From Pseudovibrio sp000156235 (GTDB lineage: Bacteria; Pseudomonadota; Alphaproteobacteria; Rhizobiales; Stappiaceae), in contig NZ_DS996805.1 in NCBI RefSeq assembly GCF_000156235.1, positions 248,001-312,000 on the forward strand: a stretch of 64,000 nt of DNA, in the 5' to 3' direction. The notes under the pieces are model-generated. The model was not told the DNA's origin. It was given only the letters and a program-made list of their open reading frames with translations, and made no database searches. Of the stretch, positions 54,871 through 63,327 are shown piece after piece (positions within the stretch are counted from its first letter, which is position 1; every line of letters begins with the position of its first letter). The position numbers were made by a program, and so were the translations under genes.

Positions 54871-56976
54871 TCAGGCCTTTTTCGCCTTCTTTCGTTCCTT
54901 CATTTTCTTTGGCGTTTTTGCCTTGGGCTCTTTCTTTGTCTCAGCCTTGGCTTTGGGTTTTGGTTTTACAGGTGGCACGACGGTTTTTTCGGGCATCTGG
55001 AGATTCCCGGTCTCGCCGTAGTTGGTGACGAAGGGGTGGGCGACTTCGATGTTCTCATCTGAAATGAGTTTCAGAGTGCGGATGATGATGCTTTCCTGAA
55101 TGGCGAGATACTCATCACGGGTCGCGGCCTGAACGCTGTCCTCGATCTGAATGACGATGCCGTTCTCGTCGATGTTCTCCAGTCTCACCTTTGCTGCGTC
55201 TGGTTGGGAGAGGGGATGTTTGGCCAGCATGCGTTTGATCTTGGTGATCAGCCTTTCCAGCTGCTCGGCGCTGGTGTCATATTTGAGGGCAAACCTGAGG
55301 ACCACGCGGAAGTGGTCCTTTGCCGTGAAGTTCATGAAGTTCATCTTGGCGAGATCCGCATTGGGGATGGTGACCAGCGTTCGGTCCGTGGTTCTGATGC
55401 GGGTGGAGCGCATGCCGATGGATTCCACGTGTCCGCGTATCTTGTTGAACTCGCAGTAATCTCCAACCCGCACGATGCCATCTGCATAAAGGATCAAGCC
55501 GCCCAGCAGGTTCTCTAGCGTGGGCTGGGCTGCAAGGGCGATAGCAAGGCCGCCCACACTGATACCGGCGATGATGCCGTAGAGCGGGATGTTCAGACGT
55601 GTTGCACCATAGGTGAGCAGGACAAGGGCGCAGATGATGGCGAAGAACTGGGTTGCTGTGCGAATGATGCTGCGATCAATGGACGGGGCACCCCGGTTTT
55701 TCAGGAGGACCAGTTCGCTCAGAAGGCGCAGGCTTTTGTAGATGATCACAGCTGCGCCGATCCAGACCAGAGTTTCGATGGTCAGGTCATAGACCTGCAG
55801 AACCGGTCCGCCGATGTTGATCTGATAGTCCGCCAAGTAGCGCAGGAAGATGAGCGAGCCGACAATGACGCTGGAGGTGATGATGCTGAGCACCTGTCGG
55901 CGAACAGGCTTCTTGCGATCCGGCAAGCGCCGCATGACGTTGATGAAAGCAAAAAGAATAGCTGCTGCGATGGCTGTGATCAGGATCAGCGCGAACCATT
56001 GCCAGACGGCCTGTCCGTAGTAAAGCTCCAACAACCAGGAAGGCTGGCTTTCAATCAGCGAGAACCATGCCGGAGGCAGCAGATGTCCCGGACTGCTGGC
56101 AAAGAAGTGGTAGAGGTCCTGCGGGATGGAAGAGCGGGAGGGAAGGTTCTTCACCTCCTCATAGAACTCAGGAATCCGATCTACTGTTTGCGCTGAGAAA
56201 ACGTATTCTCCCTGCTGCGGTCCCTCTGTCATCTTGGTGATGACGATCTGAGTGAACGGGATTGTCCATGAACTCTCCAGTCCCGCCTGATTGAAGTCAT
56301 AGGTACCAGCAGCGGTTCCCGGGATGTCAGGGAACGGCGGCAGTGGGATGCGGTCCAGTATCTCTTTGAGCTGGAGAACCAGCTCCAGAGAAGTTTGCTG
56401 TCTGGTGGCGCTCGGAAGGCCGGAGAGATCGAAACAACCCCTGGCGCGTTCCAGAAGGATCTCGGCCAGGTGGATCTTGTTTTGCAGGCGCTCATGGTTC
56501 TTGCTCATGCCGAGCGTTTCCATGGAGAAGGCTCCCATGCCGGTGTTCTCCTCATAGGCTTCCTGAATGAGGTGGTTGGTTTCCTCCATGATGTCGAGGA
56601 AGCTGTCGAGGGTCGCTCTGGGGGAGCTGGTATCAGCAGGGGCGAGGGGGAACATCCCGATGATATCTTTTGCGCGGAACTCCATCAGCGGCATTGCTGG
56701 CATGCGCAAGGTTTCAGGCATGCCGTTCTCATCGCCTGGCATCTCCGGCTTCTCGGAGGGCGCTTTCAGGATCTCCTTCTGCTGCTGCTTGATGTACTTT
56801 TGGTAGAGGGATTGAGCAGGGGCCTCGCCCGGGAGTGCCAGAAACAAAAGAACGCATAAAAACGCAGAAAAAACGCGTGCAACGCATAAATAACGCAAAC
56901 CAACGCAAAGTGGGCTCTTCAGGCTCTGTGCCTGTTGTCCTTGTGGTTGATATGTGCGTTGTTGCTGTGGTTGCAT
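54871..56976 (-). CDS. MscS-family mechanosensitive ion channel with large periplasmic N-domain
   Basis: About 701 residues. A signal peptide or first helix (VFSAFLCVLLFLALPGEAPAQS) is followed by a ~290-residue periplasmic domain, then four to five membrane helices. The pore and cytoplasmic domain begin around LFGIIAGISVGGLAIALAAQPTLENLLGGLILYADGIVRVGDYCEF. The lysine-rich C-terminal tail (KPKAKAETKKEPKAK...) is unusual. It opens under membrane tension to release solutes. ATG 56976 has a weak ribosome site; a TTG further in, just before the signal peptide, is an alternative start. The 5' coding region holds phased AACGCA repeats. Confidence 0.85.
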   Translation of the reverse strand: MQPQQQRTYQPQGQQAQSLKSPLCVGLRYLCVARVFSAFLCVLLFLALPGEAPAQSLYQKYIKQQQKEILKAPSEKPEMPGDENGMPETLRMPAMPLMEFRAKDIIGMFPLAPADTSSPRATLDSFLDIMEETNHLIQEAYEENTGMGAFSMETLGMSKNHERLQNKIHLAEILLERARGCFDLSGLPSATRQQTSLELVLQLKEILDRIPLPPFPDIPGTAAGTYDFNQAGLESSWTIPFTQIVITKMTEGPQQGEYVFSAQTVDRIPEFYEEVKNLPSRSSIPQDLYHFFASSPGHLLPPAWFSLIESQPSWLLELYYGQAVWQWFALILITAIAAAILFAFINVMRRLPDRKKPVRRQVLSIITSSVIVGSLIFLRYLADYQINIGGPVLQVYDLTIETLVWIGAAVIIYKSLRLLSELVLLKNRGAPSIDRSIIRTATQFFAIICALVLLTYGATRLNIPLYGIIAGISVGGLAIALAAQPTLENLLGGLILYADGIVRVGDYCEFNKIRGHVESIGMRSTRIRTTDRTLVTIPNADLAKMNFMNFTAKDHFRVVLRFALKYDTSAEQLERLITKIKRMLAKHPLSQPDAAKVRLENIDENGIVIQIEDSVQAATRDEYLAIQESIIIRTLKLISDENIEVAHPFVTNYGETGNLQMPEKTVVPPVKPKPKAKAETKKEPKAKTPKKMKERKKAKKA
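56851..56907. repeat. Six AACGCA/G hexamers in helical phase
   Basis: On the plus strand AACGC(A/G) occurs at 56851, 56861, 56872, 56881, 56892 and 56902, intervals of 10, 11, 9, 11 and 10 bases, about one helical turn each. The last two form a 19-base segment also found in cobN (38091). The array lies within the first codons of the leftward MscS-type gene, and may be a binding array or a relic repeat. Confidence 0.6.
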
Positions 56977-57238
56977 CAAGGTCTCGGGTGTTGCCAGCAG
57001 TGGGTGCTATGAAACCAGTGACACAAGACCATTTGGGAAATTGGCGCCTTGTTATTTAAGTAAAATTTGCAGGTGAGCCATAAAAATCCACCGTGACATC
57101 TGGGCAACGCCTGTGGGTTAGCTGAGATTCCTCAGCGATTGCCGCCTGTTTGCCTCGTTCTGGCCTTTTCCCCGCGCCATTCCAGTGCTAAGCCCTGTAC
57201 AGCTTGGGCGATTGAATCAATAGCTGCTGGAAAGTTTT

Positions 57239-57784
57239 ATGGGTTTTACAATGCGTAAATATCTTGGGCGTGCTGCATCTTGCGCACTCGCTGCGTTGAT
57301 TGGTGGGGCAGCTTACTCATTGCCTGCTCAAGCTCAGACACCAATTCATAACCCAGTTGCTGTGTTTAAAGGCCTCGACAAAATCACAGGCCGTATTACC
57401 ACTTTTGATGTCTACATTGATGAGACCGTTCAGTTTGGCGCGCTGCAGGTGACACCGCGCGTGTGTAACTCTCGCCCTTTGACAGAAGCCTCTCAAACCA
57501 CTGCGTTTATTGAGGTTGATGAGCTGACACTGGACAGCAAAGTACGCCGTATCTTCAGCGGTTGGATGTTCGCCAGCAACCCGGGCGTTCATGCTGTGGA
57601 GCACAGTGTTTATGACATCTGGCTGATCAACTGTAAGAAGACCACATCGGTTCCACCGCCGGAAGGATATGCCGGTCCTGCCGTTGAGCTTGTTTCCGAA
57701 GAGGACGAGCTGGCTGGCAAAGACTTTGTTTCTTCAGGCGAAATTCCGGTGCCACGGCCTAAGGTTGTTGCCACCCTGCAATAA
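57239..57784 (+). CDS. DUF2155-family exported protein
   Basis: 181 residues. Signal peptide (LGRAASCALAALIGGAAYSLPAQAQ) then the DUF2155 domain: FKGLDKITGRITTFDVYIDETVQFGALQVTPRVCNSR, IFSGWMFASNPGVHAVEHSVYDIWLINCKK. Function unknown. It is an alphaproteobacterial family usually encoded beside aat and the acetyl-CoA carboxylase genes, as here. ATG 57239 has GGAAAG nearby; ATG 57251 is an alternative. The two cysteines may form a disulfide. Confidence 0.88.
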   Translation: MGFTMRKYLGRAASCALAALIGGAAYSLPAQAQTPIHNPVAVFKGLDKITGRITTFDVYIDETVQFGALQVTPRVCNSRPLTEASQTTAFIEVDELTLDSKVRRIFSGWMFASNPGVHAVEHSVYDIWLINCKKTTSVPPPEGYAGPAVELVSEEDELAGKDFVSSGEIPVPRPKVVATLQ

Positions 57785-57792
57785 AGATGATG

Positions 57793-57817
57793 CGGCCTCT
57801 TACAAGAGGCCGTTTTT
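57793..57817 (+). terminator. Terminator overlapping the aat stop codon
   Basis: CGGCCTCTT pairs with AAGAGGCCG around a tiny loop, followed by T5. It ends the DUF2155 transcript, and its 5' arm and loop contain the TAA of the convergent aat gene. Confidence 0.8.
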
Positions 57818-58489
57818 GTTTTTGGGGGGAGCAGGACGCATGTCCTCAATGATCTGCAGCAGCAGTTTGCCTGAGGTTTCCTGAGGCAGCGCATTGAAAT
57901 CTCCATGCACCATCAATGCGTTTTCCAATAGCTTGCCGTATTGCTCTTTTGGAACTTCAGTGGCGCCGAATTGCTCCAGATGCTCTGTCACAAACTGTGC
58001 GTCCAGCAGCCTGTAGTTGCCATAGAGAAGGCGTCCATAGAGATGCACCAGCGCAACCTTTGAGGCATCGCGTTCCAGCGAGAACATGCTTTCACCAAAG
58101 AAGGCTCCGCCGAGTGATACTCCGTAAAGGCCGCCAACGAGCTCGTCAGAAGTGTTATAAACTTCAACGGTGTGGCAATAGCCCATAGCGAAAAGCTCTG
58201 TGTAGAGCTTCCTGATCTCCGCATTAATCCATGTCTCCTTGCGCTCCGCATTGGTGGTTGCGCAGTGGGAGATGACAGCTTTGAAATTGCGGGAGGCGCG
58301 GACAATGAACTTGTCTGCGCGAACGGTTCGTGCGAGCCGTTTGGGGATATGAAATGAATCGAGCGGCAAGATGCCTCGCCGCTCGGGATCGATCCAGAAA
58401 AGATCAGGAGAATCCGCAGTTTCAGCCATTGGAAAGATGCCACAAGCGTATGCTTTAAGCAGAATTTGTGGGGTAATCTTAAATTCCAT
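57800..58489 (-). CDS. aat: Leucyl/phenylalanyl-tRNA--protein transferase
   Basis: 229 residues. Attaches Leu or Phe to N-terminal Arg/Lys of proteins, marking them for ClpS/ClpAP. Signature GGLYGVSLGGAFFGESMFS, with ACGIFPMAE near the N-terminus and ITPQILLKAYACG at the start. It lies 31 bases after accC, in the same direction, so it is probably co-transcribed with the acc genes. Confidence 0.95.
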   Translation of the reverse strand: MEFKITPQILLKAYACGIFPMAETADSPDLFWIDPERRGILPLDSFHIPKRLARTVRADKFIVRASRNFKAVISHCATTNAERKETWINAEIRKLYTELFAMGYCHTVEVYNTSDELVGGLYGVSLGGAFFGESMFSLERDASKVALVHLYGRLLYGNYRLLDAQFVTEHLEQFGATEVPKEQYGKLLENALMVHGDFNALPQETSGKLLLQIIEDMRPAPPKNKNGLL

Positions 58490-58520
58490 GCTGGGCTGCT
58501 TTTGACCTCCCTAAATCTCC

Positions 58521-59888
58521 TCAGTTTTCTTCTGAGTTCTGTTCTGCAATGTGCGCTTCCAGGAACTTCTCCAGCCAATGGATATCATAGGCGCCGTTGG
58601 CGATATCCTGGTTGTCCAGAAGCTCTGTGAAGAGCGGAACAGTGGTGTTGATGCCATCAACCACAAACTCGCTGAGCGCACGACGCAGACGCATCATACA
58701 TTCTACACGAGAGCGGCCATGGACGATCAGCTTACCGATCAGGCTGTCATAGTGCGGAGGAATTTTGTAGCCCTGATAAACGCCGGAATCCACGCGCACG
58801 CCCAGACCGCCCGGTGGGTGGTAGTAGGTGATGGTGCCCGGAGACGGAGCAAATGTCAGAGGATGTTCTGCGTTGATACGGCACTCAATTGCGTGACCGG
58901 AGAAGCGTACATCTTCCTGATTGATGGAAAGGGTAGAGCCTGCAGCGATGCGGATCTGTTCGATCACGAGATCAATGCCGGTTACCATTTCTGTTACAGG
59001 GTGTTCCACCTGCAAACGGGTGTTCATTTCAATGAAGTAGAACTCACCGTTTTCATAGAGGAACTCGATGGTGCCCGCGCCGCGATACTTCAGCTTGCGC
59101 ATCGCTTCCGCACAGATCTCGCCGATTTCCATCCGCTGCTCTTCGTTCAGAGCTGGGGAAGGACACTCCTCGAATACCTTCTGGTGGCGACGCTGCAAGG
59201 AACAGTCGCGCTCACCAAGGTGGATCGCATTGCCCTGACCGTCACCCAGAACCTGCACCTCAATGTGGCGTGGTTTACCGAGGTACTTTTCCATGTACAG
59301 CGCATCGTCGCCGAAAGCTGCTTTGGATTCAGAGCGTGCGGTGGAGATTGCAGTGTCCAGATCATCAGCGGTCTGAGCGACCTTCATGCCGCGACCACCG
59401 CCGCCTGCAGCTGCTTTTACGAGAACCGGATAGCCGATCTCTTTTGCAATTGCATGGACGTCATCTTCCGGAGTGATACCACCGTCAGAACCTGGCACAA
59501 CTGGAATACCCAGTTCTTTTGCCGTGGTTTTTGCCTGAATCTTATCGCCCATCACGCGGATGTGCTCAGAGGTAGGGCCGATGAAGGTGATGCCGTGCGC
59601 CTCAAGAATTTCCGCAAAGCGTGCATTCTCGGAAAGGAAACCGTAACCGGGATGCACCGCGTCGGCGCCAGTGATTTCACAGGCTGCCAGAATCTGCGGA
59701 ATGTTGAGGTAGCTGTCGCGGGCTACCGGCGGACCAATACAAACACTTTCGTCAGCAAGGCGCACATGCATTGCGTCTTCGTCGGCAGTGGAGTGGACCG
59801 CAACAGTGCGAATGCCCAGCTCTTTACATGCCCGAAGGATGCGGAGTGCGATCTCGCCGCGGTTTGCGATGAGGATCTTGGAGAACAT
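58521..59888 (-). CDS. accC: Biotin carboxylase subunit of acetyl-CoA carboxylase
   Basis: 455 residues. ATP-grasp carboxylase: N-terminal KILIANRGEIALRILRACKELG, glycine loop KAAAGGGGRGMKVA, and IEMNTRLQVEHPVTEMVTG. Carboxylates biotin on AccB in the first committed step of fatty-acid synthesis. It starts 14 bases after accB ends. The antisense frame over it is spurious. Confidence 0.97.
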   Translation of the reverse strand: MFSKILIANRGEIALRILRACKELGIRTVAVHSTADEDAMHVRLADESVCIGPPVARDSYLNIPQILAACEITGADAVHPGYGFLSENARFAEILEAHGITFIGPTSEHIRVMGDKIQAKTTAKELGIPVVPGSDGGITPEDDVHAIAKEIGYPVLVKAAAGGGGRGMKVAQTADDLDTAISTARSESKAAFGDDALYMEKYLGKPRHIEVQVLGDGQGNAIHLGERDCSLQRRHQKVFEECPSPALNEEQRMEIGEICAEAMRKLKYRGAGTIEFLYENGEFYFIEMNTRLQVEHPVTEMVTGIDLVIEQIRIAAGSTLSINQEDVRFSGHAIECRINAEHPLTFAPSPGTITYYHPPGGLGVRVDSGVYQGYKIPPHYDSLIGKLIVHGRSRVECMMRLRRALSEFVVDGINTTVPLFTELLDNQDIANGAYDIHWLEKFLEAHIAEQNSEEN

Positions 59889-59902
59889 AGAGACTACGCC
59901 TG

Positions 59903-60397
59903 TTATTCGATGATGATGAGTGGTTCGCCGAATTCTACTGGCTGACCGTCTTCAACCAGAATTGCAGTTACAGTACCTGCTTTTGGAGCAGGGATCTGGT
60001 TCATGGTCTTCATTGCTTCCACGATCAGGATGGTGTCACCCTTCTTGATGGATTTGCCAACTTCGATGAACTGTGCTGCGCCTGGCTCTGGAGCAAGGTA
60101 AGCGGTACCAACCATTGGAGAAGTCACTGCGCCCGGATGGCTTGCTGCGTCTGCGGACACTGCGATCTCAACTGGCGCTGCAGCAGCAGGAGCTGGTGCT
60201 GGAGCTGCTACAGGAGCCGGTGCTGCGACTGCAACAGGAGCTGCCGCGACTGCGCCTGCTGACAGCTGACGAGCGACACGAACGCGGAGATCTTTGTGTT
60301 CCACCTCGATTTCGGTCAGGTTGGTTTCGTCCAGCACGTTAGCCAGCTGGCGGATCATTTCCTGATCAAACTTAGTTTCTTTCGTCATCGTTTTCAT
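59903..60397 (-). CDS. accB: Biotin carboxyl carrier protein
   Basis: 164 residues. An N-terminal segment (FDQEMIRQLANVLDETNLTEIEVEHKDLRVRVARQ), an Ala/Pro-rich flexible linker, and a biotinyl domain with the target lysine in EAMKTMN. ATG 60397 and ATG 60388 are both possible starts. In many relatives aroQ lies directly upstream, but no such gene is seen here. Confidence 0.96.
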   Translation of the reverse strand: MKTMTKETKFDQEMIRQLANVLDETNLTEIEVEHKDLRVRVARQLSAGAVAAAPVAVAAPAPVAAPAPAPAAAAPVEIAVSADAASHPGAVTSPMVGTAYLAPEPGAAQFIEVGKSIKKGDTILIVEAMKTMNQIPAPKAGTVTAILVEDGQPVEFGEPLIIIE

Positions 60398-60922
60398 CGT
60401 CCAGTTCGAAATGCCCTGACTGGTGTCAGGAACTTTCGGTTTGGCCCCCCAAAGCGAATGTGCAGCAAGGATGGCCTTTAAAAATCTGTGAAAATCCGGT
60501 TGCTCAGAGCAAAATACGGATCTTCTTAGTGAATGAACGCATCAAGCAGTCGGTCATTAACTGCATAGATGGCCATTAATTCTCTAGTTGCGAGATGCTG
60601 CTTTTAAAAAAGTATGCATCCGGTGTGCCTAGGCTGCGCATAAGGCAATATCATGTTTAACCGCGCAGAAAGGCACATTTCCCTTTGATTTACTCAGAAG
60701 TACACAAATGTAGTTGCGGCTACGCAACCAATCTGTTCTCAAAAACTCTGTGTAATGAGCTAGGTTTACTTGACGTATTGGTAAAGTGTAGCCAGACAAA
60801 TAAACATAACTGGCCCTCTTATATGATCAGAGCGGACCAAGGAAAAGACCTTTGTCCGCTCTGAGCAGAGTTCTTAAGGATAAAGCAGCGAAAATGCGTT
60901 GATATGCGCGATTAAGATTAAC
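60398..60922. other. Intergenic region upstream of accB with a long hairpin
   Basis: About 525 bases, mostly AT-rich, containing no ORF. The accB promoter should lie at its left end. Near the right end is an inverted repeat (60827-60864): TCAGAGCGGACCAAGG and CCTTTGTCCGCTCTGA with one mismatch and a six-base loop. It may terminate dsbA transcription, although no U-tract follows on the minus strand. No aroQ remnant could be detected. Confidence 0.6.
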
Positions 60923-61666
60923 TTACTCGCGTTCTGCTGCAATTTTTTCCTTCAAAGTGTCGTAGCCGACAGCGCCCACAATCACTTCATCACCCAGAAT
61001 GTAGGATGGTGTGCCGGTGATGCCGAGCTGTTCTGCAATGGTGAAGACTTCCTGGAAAGTTTCAGCTGCGCGGCTGGACTTCATGGACTTTTCCAGATCT
61101 GCATCTGCAATGCCAAGGTCTTTCGCCACTTTCAGGCTGCTCGCCAGGTTTGCGCGGCCAGGCTGGCTGAGCAGGGCGAGGTGGAAGTCCTCATATTTGT
61201 CTGGTGCAACTTCAGCAACAGCGATCGCAACGCGTGCAGCTTCCTGAGAGGCTTTGCCCAGAACCGGGAACTCTTTCAGCACTACGCGCAGGTTCTTGTC
61301 TTCGTCTACGAGGCGAACGAGGTCAGACAGGGCGCGCTTACAGTAACCACAGTTGTAGTCGAACAGTTCAACGAGGGTGACGTCACCATCTGGATTGCCA
61401 AGAACGATCTGGTATTCACTGTTGTAGATCTTGTCGGAAAGGCCTGTGATGGCTTCTTTACGAGCGCTTTCTTCTTCAGCGAGGCGGCGCTTGTCCAGTT
61501 CCTGCAGTGCTTCCAGCACGATCTCAGGGTTCTGAACGAGGTACTCCTTGATGATCGTTTCCACTTCAGCGCGGTTCACCGATTCTGCTTGTGCAGAAAA
61601 AGTTGCTGGCAGCAGAGCGAGCGTTGCTGCACAAGTGATCGCAGCTCGGCGAATGAGTTTATTCAT
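60923..61666 (-). CDS. DsbA-family thiol-disulfide oxidoreductase
   Basis: 247 residues. A signal peptide (RRAAITCAATLALLPATFSAQA) and an N-terminal helical segment with a Glu-rich patch precede a thioredoxin fold with C106-G-Y-C109 in FDYNCGYCKRALS. The cis-proline is in GITGTPSYILG. The layout resembles Com1/BdbD-like periplasmic disulfide catalysts. ATG has AGGAG. It sits 50 bases downstream of the M48 protease gene in the same direction, so likely co-transcribed. Confidence 0.92.
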   Translation of the reverse strand: MNKLIRRAAITCAATLALLPATFSAQAESVNRAEVETIIKEYLVQNPEIVLEALQELDKRRLAEEESARKEAITGLSDKIYNSEYQIVLGNPDGDVTLVELFDYNCGYCKRALSDLVRLVDEDKNLRVVLKEFPVLGKASQEAARVAIAVAEVAPDKYEDFHLALLSQPGRANLASSLKVAKDLGIADADLEKSMKSSRAAETFQEVFTIAEQLGITGTPSYILGDEVIVGAVGYDTLKEKIAAERE

Positions 61667-61716
61667 GACATCTCCTGTAACCCTGTTCGGGTGTTGGTTT
61701 TTATCTGTCTGATCTG

Positions 61717-63159
61717 TTAGCGGCGTCTTACCTGAGGCACTTTAACCGACAGTATATCGTCAGCTTGTTGCCAAGCCGGTGTGCCGACCTTCAATTTTTT
61801 TTGAGCACGCTTTGCGTAGCGCTGTGCGCTGCGGATATCGCCGCGGGCCATGTGACTTTGAGCTGTTGCCAGATCCGCGCCTGCGACGTCGCCGAGGCGA
61901 GCGTTTGCGATGGCGAGCTGGGCATAGCCGTTCATGGAATACCGGTCTTTCTGAAGAGCTCTTGTCAGAATGCTCTTGGCTTCTTTCAGATACCTCTGGT
62001 CATTGGAGGCGACCATGGCGAAGCCGAGCCAGATCTCAAAATGCGGATTGCCCGGATAAAGGGCTAGCGCCTTACGGAATGGCGCAATAGCCGCTTTGGG
62101 CTTGCCTCCTTCGAGCAGGGCTTGTCCTTTGATCTCATAGAAGTATGGATATTCCGGAGCCTTCGCGATCAGCGCGTCGATTTTTCTGACGGCTTTGGAA
62201 ACCTTATCAGAGCGCATGCTGGCAATCGCGCGGGCATACTGAGCTGCAAGGCTTTTGTCTTTGTCCGGGTAGGCCCGATAAACAGAGTTTTTGTGACTGG
62301 TGAAGGCCAGCAGTTTGGCTTTGACCATATCATGCTTCAGCTGAAGGCGTTCAGGATCCTTCTTGTTGAAGTGCCTGTTTTTTTGCGCCTTGTTTTGAAG
62401 TGCGTTGAAACGTGCACGCGGCATCGGGTGGCTGAGTGCGTATGGATCAACGTACTGAGCTGAGAATAGCGCCTGATCTGCCATGCGTTCGAATGTGGTG
62501 AGCATGCCCTTGGCAGAAACGCCGACGCGATCAAGATAGCGCAGGGCTGCCTGGTCAGCTGCAGATTCTTCAGAGCGGCGATAGGACAGGAAGTTACGCT
62601 GTGCGAGAGCGCCGCCTCCGGATACTGCCGCTGCACCGCCTCGTGCGATGGAGCTGTTGCCGGTGGTTGCGCCTGCTGCCATGGCGCCTGCACCAAGGAT
62701 CATACCGATCACGGACATAATCTGTGCATTGGAGGCAGCCTGACGCATACGAACGAGGTGATTACCTGCGATGTGGCCGGTTTCGTGCGCGATCACGCCG
62801 ATCACTTCGCTTGGTGTTTTGGCGTCCATGATCACGCCGAGGTTGATGAACATTCTGCGGCTGTCAGGCACAAAGGCGTTGAAGCTTTTGTCATTGACCA
62901 GAATAATCTCAACCTGATTTGCAGGAAGGCCTGCAGCACGGAAAATTGGTTTGGCGTACTCGCGCAGCAAATCTTCAGTCTCAGCATCACGAACGAGGGG
63001 GAGACCCTTCTTTTGTTGAGCTTGAGCTGTGGTGATTGCCACATTAGGTACAACCAGTGAAAGTGCAGTCGCTGTGATGAGAAAATTGCGCGCAAACTTT
63101 GTTGCTTGTGATTTGACTGGTTCAATCACACGTTTCAATGCATTGTTCTTAAATTGCAC
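61717..63159 (-). CDS. M48-family metalloprotease with TPR repeats (BepA-like)
   Basis: 480 residues from GTG 63159, supported by AAGGGG; a start at 63204 would add 15 residues. A signal-type segment (NFLITATALSLVVPNVAITTAQAQ) leads into the peptidase domain with H125-E-T-G-H129 and the third ligand region SEESAADQAAL. The C-terminal half (about 320-470) has TPR-like helices. E. coli BepA degrades stalled LptD at the outer membrane; a similar envelope quality-control role is likely. It precedes dsbA. Confidence 0.9.
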   Translation of the reverse strand: MQFKNNALKRVIEPVKSQATKFARNFLITATALSLVVPNVAITTAQAQQKKGLPLVRDAETEDLLREYAKPIFRAAGLPANQVEIILVNDKSFNAFVPDSRRMFINLGVIMDAKTPSEVIGVIAHETGHIAGNHLVRMRQAASNAQIMSVIGMILGAGAMAAGATTGNSSIARGGAAAVSGGGALAQRNFLSYRRSEESAADQAALRYLDRVGVSAKGMLTTFERMADQALFSAQYVDPYALSHPMPRARFNALQNKAQKNRHFNKKDPERLQLKHDMVKAKLLAFTSHKNSVYRAYPDKDKSLAAQYARAIASMRSDKVSKAVRKIDALIAKAPEYPYFYEIKGQALLEGGKPKAAIAPFRKALALYPGNPHFEIWLGFAMVASNDQRYLKEAKSILTRALQKDRYSMNGYAQLAIANARLGDVAGADLATAQSHMARGDIRSAQRYAKRAQKKLKVGTPAWQQADDILSVKVPQVRRR

Positions 63160-63327
63160 GTCAAGTCCCCTTAGTTGGCTTGGCAGGCGCAGAGCGGTTC
63201 GCACTTAAAGTACTACATAGACTTTCAAATAAGCCTTAACCACCCAAGATAGGCAGTTATTAGGCAAAATTGCTAGGTGGCCCGAAAAAATTAAAGCACA
63301 GGCTCTGAGAAGAAGAAATAAGAGGGA

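Noticed and set aside
58551..59945. A 464-codon open frame antisense to accC
   Set aside because: accC has the full ATP-grasp signature; the opposite frame matches no domain and spans the accC-accB junction.
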